Notes: generated by a model from the letters alone, not told the origin. Shown: positions 17,689 to 26,758, counted from the stretch's first letter. The stretch: 39,260 nucleotides of DNA from Flavobacteriales bacterium (GCA_026993355.1 JALWTX010000018.1:1-39260), one strand, 5' to 3'. Numbers and translations are program-made.

Positions 17689-20060
17689 ATGACAAAACCA
17701 AAAAAAATAATATTACTATTTTTATTGACCTTGGCAAATTTTATAACTGCGCAAATTACGGTATCCGGAAAAGTTGTAGATAGCAGAAATAAACCTATTG
17801 AATTTGCCAACGTTGTTCTTTTAAATCAAGAAAACAGCGAAATAACCATAGGAACCGTAACAGATGAAAAGGGAATGTTTAGTATAACCTCAGCAAAAGA
17901 AGGTAAATTTATAACCTGCAAATAAGTTTTGTTGGGTTTAAAAATTATTCACAAATTATTAATACCAGTTTAAATTTGGGAACTATAACTTTAAAACCGG
18001 ATAATAAATTAAGCGAAATTATAATTGTAGGCAGAAAGAAAATAATCGAACGACAAGCCGGAAAACTTATTTTTAACATTCGAAACACCTCCTTTTTAAA
18101 AGGCAGCGACGGTTTCGAAGTATTAAAAAGAACACCTCGCATTAATATCCGCAATGATCAAATAAGCATTATTGGAAAAGACAAGCTGCGTATCCTTATA
18201 AACGGCCGAATAACCACCTTATCAGGGGCAGAACTTAAAGCTTATTTGCAATCAATTACAGCGGATGATATCGCAAAAATAGAGGTTATGGCTAACCCCT
18301 CAGCAAAATATGCAGCCGAAGGTAATACAGGTATGATCAATATTGTGTTAAAAAAACACCACGCCGGTTATTATAGCGGAAGCATTAGGACAATTTACAA
18401 ACCGGCAACCTACAATGCTGGAGAAGTTACGGGCAGTTTCAATTATAAAAAAAACAAATGGGTATTTTCCGGTTCAATTAATCGAGCCAAAGGTGCAAGA
18501 GAAGTTTTAGAAAATTCGACCATTAACTATCCGTCTCAAAATTGGGTGTATGAGAATAATGAAAAGAGAGAATTTAATAATATAAGTGGCCGGTTTACTT
18601 TGGACTATGAATTGTCTAACCAAACAGCAATAGGGATACAATATAACAGCGGGATATTTAAATATCCTTCTTTTTCCAATTCAAATACTAAAACATATAA
18701 TACCCAAAACAGTTTAGATTCTATTATAGTTAGTTATAATAATGCTTATGACCAAAAATTTTCGCACGCCATAAATACCCATTTTCAAACAGCTTTAGAT
18801 ACCATAGGTAAAAAATTATCCATTGATTTGGATTATTACAAATTTGACAAAAAAGAAGAAGAATTATTTCAATCCTCTACCCCTCATTTATATCAATCGA
18901 AAGACAATCAAGGGGCAAATAGTATTAATAATTTAAGTGGGCGATTAGATCTGGAATTGCCCCTAAAATTTCTTAATCTGGAAACAGGCATAAAAATATC
19001 TACTACCAATAATAATAGTACTATTAAAAATTATGATATCATAAACAATGCACCTGTCTTTAACAGTAATCAAAGTAATGAATTTGAATATACAGAAAAC
19101 AATCAAGCCGTTTATGTAAGTGCTGACAAAACAATAAATGATAAATGGCAGGCTAAAACAGGTTTAAGGCTAGAAATGACACAAACCAAAGCTTATTCTA
19201 AAACATTAAACGAAACAACCCAAAATGCATATACCAAGTTATTTCCTTCATTTTATGTAAGTTACACGGCTAATGAAAATAATATTTTTTCTTTAGCATA
19301 CGGAAAAAGAATAAAAAGACCCTATTTCTTCCAATTAAATCCCTTTAGATATAATAGTGATATCTATACCTATACGGAAGGGAACCCTTTACTTAAACCT
19401 TCATTTATTGACAACATAGAGTTGTCACATAGTTATAAAGATTTGCTCCAAACCACTATCTATTATAAGAGCGTTAAAAACGGTTTTAACCAAATAAGCA
19501 TTTTACACCCTAATCATGTACAGCAAATTATACCTAAAAATTACTATAATTCGAGTGAATTTGGCCTTACGGAAAATATCAGCTTTAACACGACAAAATT
19601 TTGGGAAACAAGCAATGATATTTATCTATATTACCTACAAGCTAAGGCGACCATACCCGAAGTAAAAGCGGAAAACAAAGGCATTACGGCATATTTAGAA
19701 ACAGATAACATCTTTATCTTAAATACACAAAAAACCATCTTTGCCAAGATAAATTATTGGTATCAATTTCCGGAAGCGAGTGATTTAGATAATGCCAGTG
19801 CCTATTCACAATTAGATGTGGGTGTAAAGGCTCTTCTATTGGAAAATAAATTAATTTTGAACCTAAGTTTGACAGATCTCTTAAAAACCAACAGACCTAC
19901 GTACGTCTCGTATTACAGGAATCAAATTAAAACGACTTTTAGCAATTACTATGACAACCGACGCTTACATATTTCTTTGACCTATCGCTTTGGGAATAGA
20001 CAAATAAAAGGAAAAAAGCACCAAGAAAGCAATCGGGAGGAAAAAAACAGAATAAAATAA
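17689..20060 (+). pseudogene. TonB-linked outer-membrane receptor, frameshifted
   Basis: Coding runs in two frames. The first, 17689-17925, gives a signal peptide (ending near F-I-T-A-Q) and most of a carboxypeptidase-regulatory-like domain (VSGKVVDSRNKPIEFANVVL, then TVTDEKGMFSI). It stops at TAA, while the next frame continues the same domain without a break as QISFVGFKNYS from 17919 and runs open to 20060. A lost base, or two extra bases, between about 17900 and 17919 restores one protein of about 790 aa. The second part has a plug domain (LKRTPRINIRNDQISIIGK, ILINGR, IEVMANPSAKYAAEGN) and a barrel with outer-membrane beta-barrel family features, ending in a Lys-rich tail after LTYRFGNRQ. 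Its place, divergent from the copper regulator, suggests metal-related uptake or sensing, but the substrate is unknown. Sequencing error is possible. Confidence 0.85.
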
Positions 20061-20451
20061 TTTAACCGGTTAAAACTCATTATATTCATAGTTTTCTTGA
20101 AAAAAATTGAAAATGCATCCGGCGTTTTACAAAGTAAGACCTTGATAAAACGACTTAATGTCAACCGGGATGACTAATTAAAACTTTTTTTTACCAATTT
20201 AAAGCTAGCTTAAAAAAAATATTTTTCTGATTGTTGAATAAATAAAATGAATTAGGGATTATATTAAAACTTTTACAGTCATTAAGGCAATTTTATAAAA
20301 TTAAGGCAAATTGCCATCAAAAAGCTTGATAAAGAAAGAGTTCGCGCCTTAACTACTATAAAAAAATGTAAGTCAATATTTTACAATTCAATAATAAGTC
20401 TTATATTTGCACGCATTTTTATTAGAAACAAAACAAAAAATAATTATAGAC
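20061..20451. other. Intergenic region before HU
   Basis: 391 AT-rich bases without a supported gene. It contains a -7 promoter element at 20402-20409 for HU. Short frames on either strand look like chance. No obvious terminator for the receptor gene is visible. Confidence 0.4.
20402..20409 (+). promoter_or_regulatory. -7 promoter element for the HU gene
   Basis: TATATTTG, an exact TAnnTTTG match, followed by C. It lies 42 bases before the ATG at 20452, giving a leader of about 35 bases. A good -33 element is not evident. Confidence 0.6.
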
Positions 20452-20739
20452 ATGACAAAAGCAGAAATCGTAGCTAAGATTGCTGATAAAACGGGACTTG
20501 ACAAAAAGGAAGTCTTGGAAGTTGTTGAGCATTTCATGGAGGAAGTTAAAGACAGCTTAGCTTCCGGTGAAAATGTGTATTTAAGAGGATTTGGGAGCTT
20601 TATCAATAAATACAGAGCAGAAAAAATAGGTAGAAATATTTCAAAAAATACCTCTATCAAAATTCCGGCTCATTATATTCCGGCTTTCAAACCCAGTAAA
20701 ACATTTGTAAATAAAGTAAAAGATAACGTAAAACCTTAA
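20452..20739 (+). CDS. HU/IHF-family DNA-binding protein
   Basis: A 95-aa nucleoid protein starting at MTKAEIVAKIADKTG; an upstream TTG in the same frame at 20407 lies on top of the promoter and is rejected. The two N-terminal helices are followed by the beta-sheet signature G-E-N-V-Y-L-R-G-F-G-S-F and the DNA-binding arm with R-N-I-S-K-N-T-S-I-K-I-P-A-H-Y-I-P-A-F-K-P-S-K. The arm has the proline at the tip expected for intercalation during DNA bending. Homodimer formation is expected from the family. It starts a likely operon with the 30-aa basic peptide 5 bases downstream, ended by a hairpin at 20829-20852. Confidence 0.95.
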   Translation: MTKAEIVAKIADKTGLDKKEVLEVVEHFMEEVKDSLASGENVYLRGFGSFINKYRAEKIGRNISKNTSIKIPAHYIPAFKPSKTFVNKVKDNVKP

Positions 20740-20744
20740 GTATT

Positions 20745-20837
20745 ATGCCTAGCGGAAAAAAAAGAAAAAGAAAAAAAATTGCCACTCACAAACGTAAAAA
20801 AAGAAGTAGAGCAAATAGACACAAAAAGAAAAAGTAG
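20745..20837 (+). CDS. 30-aa extremely basic peptide
   Basis: A short gene starting 5 bases after the HU stop: MPSGKKRKRKKIATHKRKKR and ten more residues (S-R-A-N-R-H-K-K-K-K), ending TAG. I count 20 Lys or Arg and two His in 30 residues. A peptide with the same opening (MPSGKKRKR, then ATHKRKKR) between HU and RNase G genes is familiar to me from many Bacteroidota, so it is conserved rather than random. Such a composition suits a protein bound to RNA, such as a ribosomal or ribosome-assembly protein, but no function is established by the sequence. Its stop codon lies in the stem of the terminator at 20829-20852, so translation to the end covers one terminator arm. It is too short for standard gene callers. 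Confidence 0.8.
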   Translation: MPSGKKRKRKKIATHKRKKRSRANRHKKKK

Positions 20838-20852
20838 GTTAACCTACTTTTT
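20829..20852 (+). terminator. Terminator overlapping the basic-peptide gene
   Basis: AAAAAGTAGG, loop TTAA, CCTACTTTTT is a perfect palindrome ending in T-run. The TAG stop of the 30-aa peptide (20835-20837) sits in the left arm. It closes the HU-peptide unit. Confidence 0.85.
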
Positions 20853-20898
20853 CTTTAAAAGATTGTAATCGTTATAATCGATCATTGACATACTAACC

Positions 20899-20915
20899 GC
20901 AGTTTGCAAAACTGC
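20899..20915 (+). promoter_or_regulatory. Hairpin just upstream of the RNase G start
   Basis: GCAGTTT (20899-20905), loop GCA, AAACTGC (20909-20915), then a run of A up to 15 bases before the ATG at 20931. The plus strand has no T-run, so this is not a terminator for upstream transcription. It would be a 5' UTR hairpin of the RNase G mRNA; autoregulation through the 5' UTR is known for E. coli RNase E, but here it is inference. Confidence 0.4.
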
Positions 20916-20930
20916 AAAAAAACAGAAGGA

Positions 20931-22478
20931 ATGGAAACAGAACTAATCATTCGATCGAGTCCTTCTGCTATTGATTTTGCCTTATTAAAAGACGGCAAAC
21001 TAACCGAACTTCATAAAGAAGAAACCGCAAATAAATTTAATGTTGGCGATGTTTATATGGGTAAAATTAACAAAGTTATTCCCGGCTTAAATGCCGCTTT
21101 TGTTAATGTAGGTGCCCAAAAAGACGGCTTTTTACACTATCACGATTTAGGCCCGCAAATAAAATCGCTCATTAAATATACCAAACAAATTCAATCGGGA
21201 AAATTAAAAGATTACTCTTTAAAAAATTTTGATAAAGAACCCGATATAGACAAGTCAGGTAATATTAAAGATGTTTTAAAAGCCAAACAAAGCATCTTGG
21301 TTCAAATTCTTAAAGAACCGATTTCTACCAAAGGACCCAGACTTACTTCAGAACTGTCATTGGCCGGCCGTTACCTGATTTTAGTCCCTTTTTATGACAA
21401 GGTTTCTGTCTCACAAAAAATTGAAGATGAAGTCGAAAGAGATCGTCTAAAAAGGCTGGTGAAAAGTATCAAACCAAAAAATTTTGGGGTGATTATTCGG
21501 ACAGCTGCCAAAGAGCGAAAAGTAGCAGAACTCGACAAAGATTTACAAAACCTTATGAACAAATGGCAGGTTTTGTCGCAAAAAATTCAGAATGCTCACC
21601 CACCTCAACGGGTATTGGGAGAAGTAAACCGCGTAACGACCATGTTGCGGGACATCCTCAACGAATCTTTTACCAAAATTGTCGTTGATGACGAGCTTTT
21701 ATATCTGGAAATAATTGATTTTATCAAAGAAATTGCACCTGACTTAGAATCAATTGTGAAATTACATGAGTCTGCCACACCAATATTTGAAAAATATGGT
21801 ATAGAGCGGCAAATAAAATCCTCATTTGGCAGAAATGTCATGATGGATAAAGGGGCTTATCTGATTATAGAACATACCGAAGCAATGCATGTAATTGATG
21901 TAAACAGTGGTAATGCCTCAGATAAAACACAATCGCAAGAAGAAAATTCGTTTCAGGTTAATTTAAAAGCAGCCACTGAAATAGCGCGTCAATTACGTTT
22001 GCGTGATATGGGCGGCATCATTGTGGTCGATTTTATTGATATGAAAGACCCGGAAAACCGCAAAAAGCTTTATGAGCATATGAAAAATGTCATGGCAGAC
22101 GACCGTGCTAAACATAAAATTTTGCCTTTATCAAGGTTTGGTTTAATGCAAATAACCCGTCAACGCTTCAGGCCTGAACGGAATATCAATACCAAAGAAA
22201 AAAACCCGAGTTTGATTCATAAAGGTGAAACCGATGCACCCATAACCCTTATCACACGTTTTGAAGAAGAAATTAAACGTTTGATAAAAAACGGTCATAA
22301 GAAAATTTATTTACATGTACACCCTTTTATTGCCGCTTATCTTACCAAAGGCTTATGGTCTATAAAAAATAAATGGCAATGGCAGTACAAAATTAAATTA
22401 AAGGTGCAACCAAGAGATTCATTTAAGTATCTCGAATACAAATATTACACGCCCGATGGACAAGAATTGAAACCTTAA
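20931..22478 (+). CDS. rng: Ribonuclease E/G family endoribonuclease
   Basis: A 515-aa cytoplasmic endoribonuclease that cleaves single-stranded AU-rich RNA, working in rRNA 5' maturation and mRNA decay. The ATG at 20931 gives METELIIRSSPSAIDFALLK; a TTG 27 bases earlier is inside the hairpin and rejected. The S1 domain spans about 35-155 (VGDVYMGKINKVIPGLNAAF and FLHYHDLG) with the family's long insertion (about 85-120). The catalytic metal aspartates are D323 in HVIDVNSG and D367 in GGIIVVDFIDM, 44 residues apart, close to the RNase E spacing of 43. The protein ends after the small domain and has no RNase E-type degradosome tail, so RNase G is the better label. It is preceded by a hairpin and followed by a strong terminator, so it is a single-gene unit. 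Confidence 0.95.
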   Translation: METELIIRSSPSAIDFALLKDGKLTELHKEETANKFNVGDVYMGKINKVIPGLNAAFVNVGAQKDGFLHYHDLGPQIKSLIKYTKQIQSGKLKDYSLKNFDKEPDIDKSGNIKDVLKAKQSILVQILKEPISTKGPRLTSELSLAGRYLILVPFYDKVSVSQKIEDEVERDRLKRLVKSIKPKNFGVIIRTAAKERKVAELDKDLQNLMNKWQVLSQKIQNAHPPQRVLGEVNRVTTMLRDILNESFTKIVVDDELLYLEIIDFIKEIAPDLESIVKLHESATPIFEKYGIERQIKSSFGRNVMMDKGAYLIIEHTEAMHVIDVNSGNASDKTQSQEENSFQVNLKAATEIARQLRLRDMGGIIVVDFIDMKDPENRKKLYEHMKNVMADDRAKHKILPLSRFGLMQITRQRFRPERNINTKEKNPSLIHKGETDAPITLITRFEEEIKRLIKNGHKKIYLHVHPFIAAYLTKGLWSIKNKWQWQYKIKLKVQPRDSFKYLEYKYYTPDGQELKP

Positions 22479-22481
22479 ATA

Positions 22482-22516
22482 AAAAAGCCTATAGCAAAAT
22501 GCTATGGGCTTTTTTT
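22482..22516 (+). terminator. Terminator of rng
   Basis: AGCCTATAGC, loop AAAAT, GCTATGGGCT, then T6. The 10-bp stem has one G-T wobble and A/T tracts on both sides, 8 bases after the stop of rng. It may also serve the converging gene at 22542. Confidence 0.88.
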
Positions 22517-22541
22517 ATGATGAGTCTCTATTGATTTGTGT

Positions 22542-23003
22542 TTATTTTACAGGTCGTCTAAAGATATAACGGGTAATAAAAATGCCCTTACCATCACCTT
22601 TACCGGCATCACTTTCCACGCCACTGGTAACGGTAAATAAGTGCCATCCTTGCTTGGACAAATCTGTTAACTTTGATGCAACCAAAGCATCATTAGAGGC
22701 AATATTTTGAAAATTAATTCCCACCATGGAATAAAAATTCAACAACTTGGTTTCTTTAAAACTGGGTATTTTCAAAGCTTTTCGTTTGGTTTTGTTCTGT
22801 TTAAAATGATTTGATTTTTCTCTAACTGAAGTAGCCGACTTATGATCTAAATTGGCATTCGCTTCAACAATTCTTGATCGTCCTATTCCCATTGGTACGA
22901 TAGATTCGACAGTGGTAATAATTTTGTACTCATAAGCAGTTTGAGCAGCTATATTCATTGTAAACAAGAACAGGGCAAGCATTAAGAAATAACTTTTTTT
23001 CAT
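22542..23003 (-). CDS. Secreted protein with DUF4177-like C-terminus
   Basis: A 153-aa protein with an N-terminal signal peptide (MKKSYFLMLALFLFTMNIAA, cut near A-A-Q). The mature start AYEYKIITTVESI and the end LVASKLTDLSKQGWHLFTVTSG with FITRYIFRR follow the fold of small DUF4177-type proteins, which pair a YEYKxxx strand with a helix ending L-N-x-x-G-W-E-L. Between them is a linker of about 45 basic residues (KSNHFKQNKTKRKALKIPSF). There is no T9SS sorting domain, so it probably stays in the periplasm. The function of this family is unknown. Upstream the sequence is AT-rich with no neighbour in the same direction within 200 bases; downstream it converges with rng. Confidence 0.6.
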   Translation of the reverse strand: MKKSYFLMLALFLFTMNIAAQTAYEYKIITTVESIVPMGIGRSRIVEANANLDHKSATSVREKSNHFKQNKTKRKALKIPSFKETKLLNFYSMVGINFQNIASNDALVASKLTDLSKQGWHLFTVTSGVESDAGKGDGKGIFITRYIFRRPVK

Positions 23004-23205
23004 AATTTTAGATTTTTAGTTTGAGCAAAAATAGCGATTTATATTGAATATTTAAAACATGCAATATAAAAAACATGCAACAAATGCTTTTAAAAAGCAA
23101 CCGGAACGCAACAGATAATAACCTAAATACCTATTGAATATCATGTAGATAATTGAAACTTCGTTCCGGACTGCTTTAAATAAATACTAAACTAAAACAT
23201 AAGTA

Positions 23206-24111
23206 TTATCTTTTAATAATTTTCTTGCTGAATTTAATGCTATTTATTTCAAAAATAAGAATATAAATACCTTTTGAAATAGCGGATAAATTGATGCTAC
23301 TTTGTGAGGTATTTAATTTCCTATGTATAATTTGTTTGCCAGTCATATCAACTATTGATATTGCTACCTTTGATTTTTTTTGTAAGTCTATATTTAAAAA
23401 ATTTGTATCTATACTTTGATAAATTTTAACATAATCACTCAATAATTCTTCCACTGCACTACTGCCATGCAATACATAATATTTGAGATGCCGCCAATAG
23501 CCATGGTAAGCCACACCTACGCCACCGTGTGTATTACCAAAATAAATTTCATTATCTGTAGCGAATCCATTTGGAATATTGACGTTCCCCACCAAATTAT
23601 TATCGACATAAAGATATAAGTTGTGGTCCGATTGGGTGTACTTAAGTCCAAAATGATACCATTGGTCAACCGTTACTGCAAAATTTGTATCATAATAAGT
23701 AAAATTGGCATTAGCCCCTGTTAAATAGTCCACTTGTAAAGTATGCGAGTAGCTAATCCAAAGGTTTAACCATCGATAGGTATTGCCGCAAACAAATACA
23801 AAGTTATTGGTATTTGATGATAATTTGGCATCAAAAGTGATGATAAAATCACTGGTATTAAAACCGGTTATGCCATTCATAACAATACGGCTTCCAGATT
23901 GTCCAGCGCTACCATCATTGTAAGTGCCATTGGAATAAATACTACCACTGGAAAATGGGGCATTCTGAATGACAGCATCCGGATTATTTCCTGTGGCATC
24001 GGTGGCATTGGATTGAAACGAATAGTATGCCAGCAAATCGTAACCATTGGTATCTTGTGACCAAGCAGTAATTTGCCATAGCAATAGTACTAAAAGATAT
24101 TTTTTTTTCAT
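23206..24111 (-). CDS. LamG-domain protein with T9SS-like C-terminus
   Basis: A 301-aa secreted protein. A signal peptide (MKKKYLLVLLLWQITAWSQ) is followed by a LamG/concanavalin-like jelly roll at about 25-220: LLAYYSFQSNATDATGN opens it, and WYHFGLKYTQSDHNLYLYVD with IYFGNTHGG completes it. This pattern is typical of LamG domains that bind glycans or protein ligands. The last 65 residues resemble a short T9SS type A domain (VAISIVDMTGKQII, then ISKGIYILIF and a basic end) but lack a clear Y-P-N-P start, so sorting is likely but less certain. It is the last gene in the cluster with the S74 fibre genes and shares their upstream leader (24122-24136). A 94-base gap holding a palindromic repeat separates it from the fibre gene upstream. 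Confidence 0.75.
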   Translation of the reverse strand: MKKKYLLVLLLWQITAWSQDTNGYDLLAYYSFQSNATDATGNNPDAVIQNAPFSSGSIYSNGTYNDGSAGQSGSRIVMNGITGFNTSDFIITFDAKLSSNTNNFVFVCGNTYRWLNLWISYSHTLQVDYLTGANANFTYYDTNFAVTVDQWYHFGLKYTQSDHNLYLYVDNNLVGNVNIPNGFATDNEIYFGNTHGGVGVAYHGYWRHLKYYVLHGSSAVEELLSDYVKIYQSIDTNFLNIDLQKKSKVAISIVDMTGKQIIHRKLNTSQSSINLSAISKGIYILIFEINSIKFSKKIIKR

Positions 24112-24121
24112 AATAACTTGT

Positions 24122-24136
24122 CTTTAGGTTTATTAT
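24122..24136 (-). promoter_or_regulatory. Shared leader motif, LamG gene
   Basis: ATAATAAACCTAAAG on the minus strand, 10 bases before the ATG at 24111. It is the most diverged of the four leader copies: one extra A and one changed base. Confidence 0.5.
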
Positions 24137-24169
24137 AGACCTACCAGGCTTTCAAAACCTGGCAGGTCT
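24137..24169. repeat. GACCT-type palindromic repeat
   Basis: AGACCTACCAGGCTTT, one base, then AAAACCTGGCAGGTCT: a 33-base imperfect palindrome with two mismatches. It looks like the mobile extragenic palindromes scattered in Bacteroidota intergenic space. It lies between the LamG gene and the first fibre gene. A half-copy (GAACCTAGCAGGACT) follows at about 24182. Confidence 0.7.
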
Positions 24170-24205
24170 GATTAAGGATTTAGAACCTAGCAGGACTTTA
24201 TTAGA

Positions 24206-26218
24206 TTAATTATTGACGGAAATATTATTTAACTTTTGTTCCATATTTGCCATGCGATCTTGTAATTGTAACAACTGGGCATTTTGTTGTTTTAAGCGGT
24301 CTATTTCTTGTTGTTGTTGTTCAATGGTGTCTTGTTGTTCTTGCACAGCTTTTACCAAGGGTACGACAAATTGGGCATAACTCACGCTATATAAGCCCGC
24401 ATCATCTCCTGCTTTTTGCACACCACTGAATTCATAACCGGCATCTTTGGCAGCTTGTTCTACTTCTTGAGCTATGAAACCGGTCATTTTAATCTTTTCT
24501 ATGTCATATTTTGACGGCCAGTCGCCTAAGTCTTTTACTTTACCATTGCGAGCAGTCATTTTATTCATTTGGTGAATATCCAAGTTATAGGTTACAGGGC
24601 GTAAACGCTTAATAAAATCCAACCCGGCAACATCATTTTTGATATGTGTTTTAATACGTTGGTCACTATACGTGCTCCAAGTTACTTGTCCACCTATCCA
24701 ACTAACACTAGCATTTCCAACTTCAATTCTATTATCAACGTCTGATTGTCCACCGGCTCCGTAACCAATACAGGTTGTATTATTTAAGCCGGATCCAAAG
24801 AAATAAGCATCGCTCCCGATAGCTGTATTGTTACTACCGCCGGTATTTTTAGATAAAGCATTATCGCCAACAGCGCAATTATTTCCACCGGTACTATTGT
24901 TATATAAAGATTTATAACCCAAAGCTGTATTAAAAGTAGCAGCTGTACTATTCATGGCAGCCTTGCTGCCAACAGCTACGTTGTAATTGCCATTGCTTTG
25001 ATACAAAGCCAAGGCACCAACTGCGGTATTTTCATTTTTGTCAGTATTGGCATTCAGTGCCGAATTTCCGATTGCAGTATTGCCGGTTCCGGAGGTATTG
25101 TGTTCCAAGCTTAACCAACCCAAAGCCGAGTTGCCTTGTCCGACACCATTGGCATTTAAACTACCTTGACCAACTGCTGTATTCTCACTACCGGTTGAAT
25201 TTGAATATAGCGCTGTACTACCTACTGCCGTATTGTTGTTTGCCGTATTGTTTAACAAGGCTGCAAAACCAACCGCTGTATTTTCGTCACCAGTTGTAAT
25301 GGTTTGTAATGTAGCTGAACCAACCGCTGTATTTTTAATGCCATTGGTGTTAAATTTTAGGGCTCCCGAGCCAACGGCAACATTATCGTGACCGGTGTTA
25401 TTAGAGGATAGCGCATAATAACCGGATGCGACATTGTCATGTCCGGAAGTATTCATAGTTAAAGAAGCAGAACCAACTGCCACATTTTTAAAGCCTGTAT
25501 TGTTGTGATTCATACTTTCATATCCGATGGCAACGTTATTGTTTCCGGTAGTATTGGAACTTAAAGCATTAAAGCCCAAGCCGGCATTTCTGTTGTCGGA
25601 ACTATCATCGTTTTGTCCGGCAAATTTGCCTAGGAAAACAGAAGAACCATCATTACTGCCATCACTGTCGGATTTGGCATCGGATAAATCGTCAATTTTG
25701 GTAACGCTACTGCCACCAGTATTAATATCGGCAGGCACAAAAGCAGAGCCGTTGTATTTCAACACTTGTCCGTTGTTGGGTGTGGTCGTCGAGACCGGAA
25801 TACCATTGATATTGTCAGCTATCCCGACACGATTGGCAAATTTAGCAAAAGGCACAGCTTTGAGTTCCGATGTACCAAAATCTTGATAACCGCTTCCGGT
25901 ATTGATTTCAACTTTTAAGAAATAAATATTACTCGCCCAATCGATATTGGTAAAATTACCGTTCAACGGGTTACCTTCACCAATTGCCGCTTTGGCAATA
26001 CCGTTAGCATCAGTTGTAACACTTTGCGTTTCTTGATAGACGGAAGTGGTACCGTTTTCCAAAATATTAAAACGAATGGTAACGGATTGGTTGCTTAAAG
26101 CATTACCGTTGTTAGTAATCAAAGCTTTATAATTAAAACCTTGGGTTTGTGTAAATTGTGCTTGTGTAAAAGTGATGACACAAAGCATTAATAAAAATGA
26201 TAATAAATGACGTTTCAT
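24206..26218 (-). CDS. S74-processed fibre protein with YadA-head-like repeats
   Basis: A 670-aa protein. A signal peptide (to about A-Q-F) and an N-terminal domain (about 22-130, GFNYKALITNNGNALSNQSV and ENGTTSVYQETQSV) are followed by the motif KIDDLSDAKSDSDG. Residues 222-491 are 16 repeats of 17 residues (two are 16) of the form N-T-x-G-x-x-N-V-A-x-G-x-x-A-L-x-x, the left-handed-roll repeat of YadA heads and tail fibres. The C-terminus is an S74 intramolecular chaperone: S518 and K523 in SDQRIK match the Ser/Lys pair that cuts the chain before that serine. It ends in a Gln-rich coiled coil. The fibre is probably a trimer on the cell surface, released from its 153-residue chaperone after folding. 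It shares architecture with the gene at 26804. Confidence 0.85.
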   Translation of the reverse strand: MKRHLLSFLLMLCVITFTQAQFTQTQGFNYKALITNNGNALSNQSVTIRFNILENGTTSVYQETQSVTTDANGIAKAAIGEGNPLNGNFTNIDWASNIYFLKVEINTGSGYQDFGTSELKAVPFAKFANRVGIADNINGIPVSTTTPNNGQVLKYNGSAFVPADINTGGSSVTKIDDLSDAKSDSDGSNDGSSVFLGKFAGQNDDSSDNRNAGLGFNALSSNTTGNNNVAIGYESMNHNNTGFKNVAVGSASLTMNTSGHDNVASGYYALSSNNTGHDNVAVGSGALKFNTNGIKNTAVGSATLQTITTGDENTAVGFAALLNNTANNNTAVGSTALYSNSTGSENTAVGQGSLNANGVGQGNSALGWLSLEHNTSGTGNTAIGNSALNANTDKNENTAVGALALYQSNGNYNVAVGSKAAMNSTAATFNTALGYKSLYNNSTGGNNCAVGDNALSKNTGGSNNTAIGSDAYFFGSGLNNTTCIGYGAGGQSDVDNRIEVGNASVSWIGGQVTWSTYSDQRIKTHIKNDVAGLDFIKRLRPVTYNLDIHQMNKMTARNGKVKDLGDWPSKYDIEKIKMTGFIAQEVEQAAKDAGYEFSGVQKAGDDAGLYSVSYAQFVVPLVKAVQEQQDTIEQQQQEIDRLKQQNAQLLQLQDRMANMEQKLNNISVNN
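24746..25555 (-). repeat. 17-residue repeat array in fibre protein 1
   Basis: Sixteen tandem units of about 51 bases encoding N-T-x-G-x-x-N-T-A-V-G-x-x-A-L-x-x. Units are diverged in DNA, so replication slippage should be limited. Confidence 0.85.
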
Positions 26219-26229
26219 AATGATTTAAT

Positions 26230-26243
26230 TTTTAGGTTATTAT
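26230..26243 (-). promoter_or_regulatory. Shared leader motif, fibre protein 1
   Basis: ATAATAACCTAAAA on the minus strand, 11 bases ahead of the ATG at 26218. The motif starts inside the stop codon of the upstream gene (26240), so the two are adjacent in an operon. Confidence 0.65.
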
Positions 26244-26719
26244 TTTTTTTGAATTTTGATGATTTTTTTAGTTTTATTTTGTTTGTTGATAACGATAACC
26301 AGATAATTAGCAATCGGTAAGTTTTGCATATTGATTTGACGATTGTCTTGATTGATATTGCCTTGATAAATAGATTTTCCGCTCATATCAAAGACATAAA
26401 CTTCATAATGGTTGTTATCAGGCAATTCGAAATTCAGATAAGTTGCAACGGGATTGGGAAAATATTGTAAGCCGTCGATTTCTGAATAATCTTCTACCCC
26501 CAAAGCTGTCAAAACATCGGGCCCAACAAAACCTTCTGACAAATGTTTGGCACCTTGATTAGTTTCGTTAATAGCTGTTTCGCCAATGGCATAAATGATT
26601 TGCATATTACCGGATGTATGGCTGCCGCCGCCGGTGGATATGCTGCTTTTTTTTACGGCAGTTTGGGCATTGGCTCCCACTACTGCACATAAGCATAAAC
26701 TTAAAAATACTTTTTTCAT
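26240..26719 (-). CDS. Small T9SS type A protein
   Basis: A 159-aa secreted protein: signal peptide (MKKVFLSLCLCAVVGANA), a short mature part of about 60 residues opening KKSSISTGGGSHTSGNMQI with GFVGPDVL near its end, and a full type A T9SS sorting domain (LQYFPNPVATYLNFELPDNN, then DMSGKSIYQG and a KIIKIQKK end). The S-x-x-T-G-G-G-S-x-x-x-G motif followed by I-Y-A-I-G-E-T resembles short Bacteroidota surface proteins of unknown function. It sits between the two fibre genes and may help assembly or form a partner subunit; that is inferred from position only. It starts 85 bases after the upstream fibre gene stop and ends 22 bases before the next gene. Confidence 0.8.
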   Translation of the reverse strand: MKKVFLSLCLCAVVGANAQTAVKKSSISTGGGSHTSGNMQIIYAIGETAINETNQGAKHLSEGFVGPDVLTALGVEDYSEIDGLQYFPNPVATYLNFELPDNNHYEVYVFDMSGKSIYQGNINQDNRQINMQNLPIANYLVIVINKQNKTKKIIKIQKK

Positions 26720-26729
26720 AAGGATTAAT

Positions 26730-26743
26730 TTTTAGGTTATTAT
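26730..26743 (-). promoter_or_regulatory. Shared leader motif, small T9SS gene
   Basis: ATAATAACCTAAAA on the minus strand, 10 bases before the ATG at 26719. The flanks also match the copy at 26230: both have AATTAA(A)TC next to the motif. Confidence 0.65.
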
Positions 26744-26758
26744 TTATTATTACTAGTC

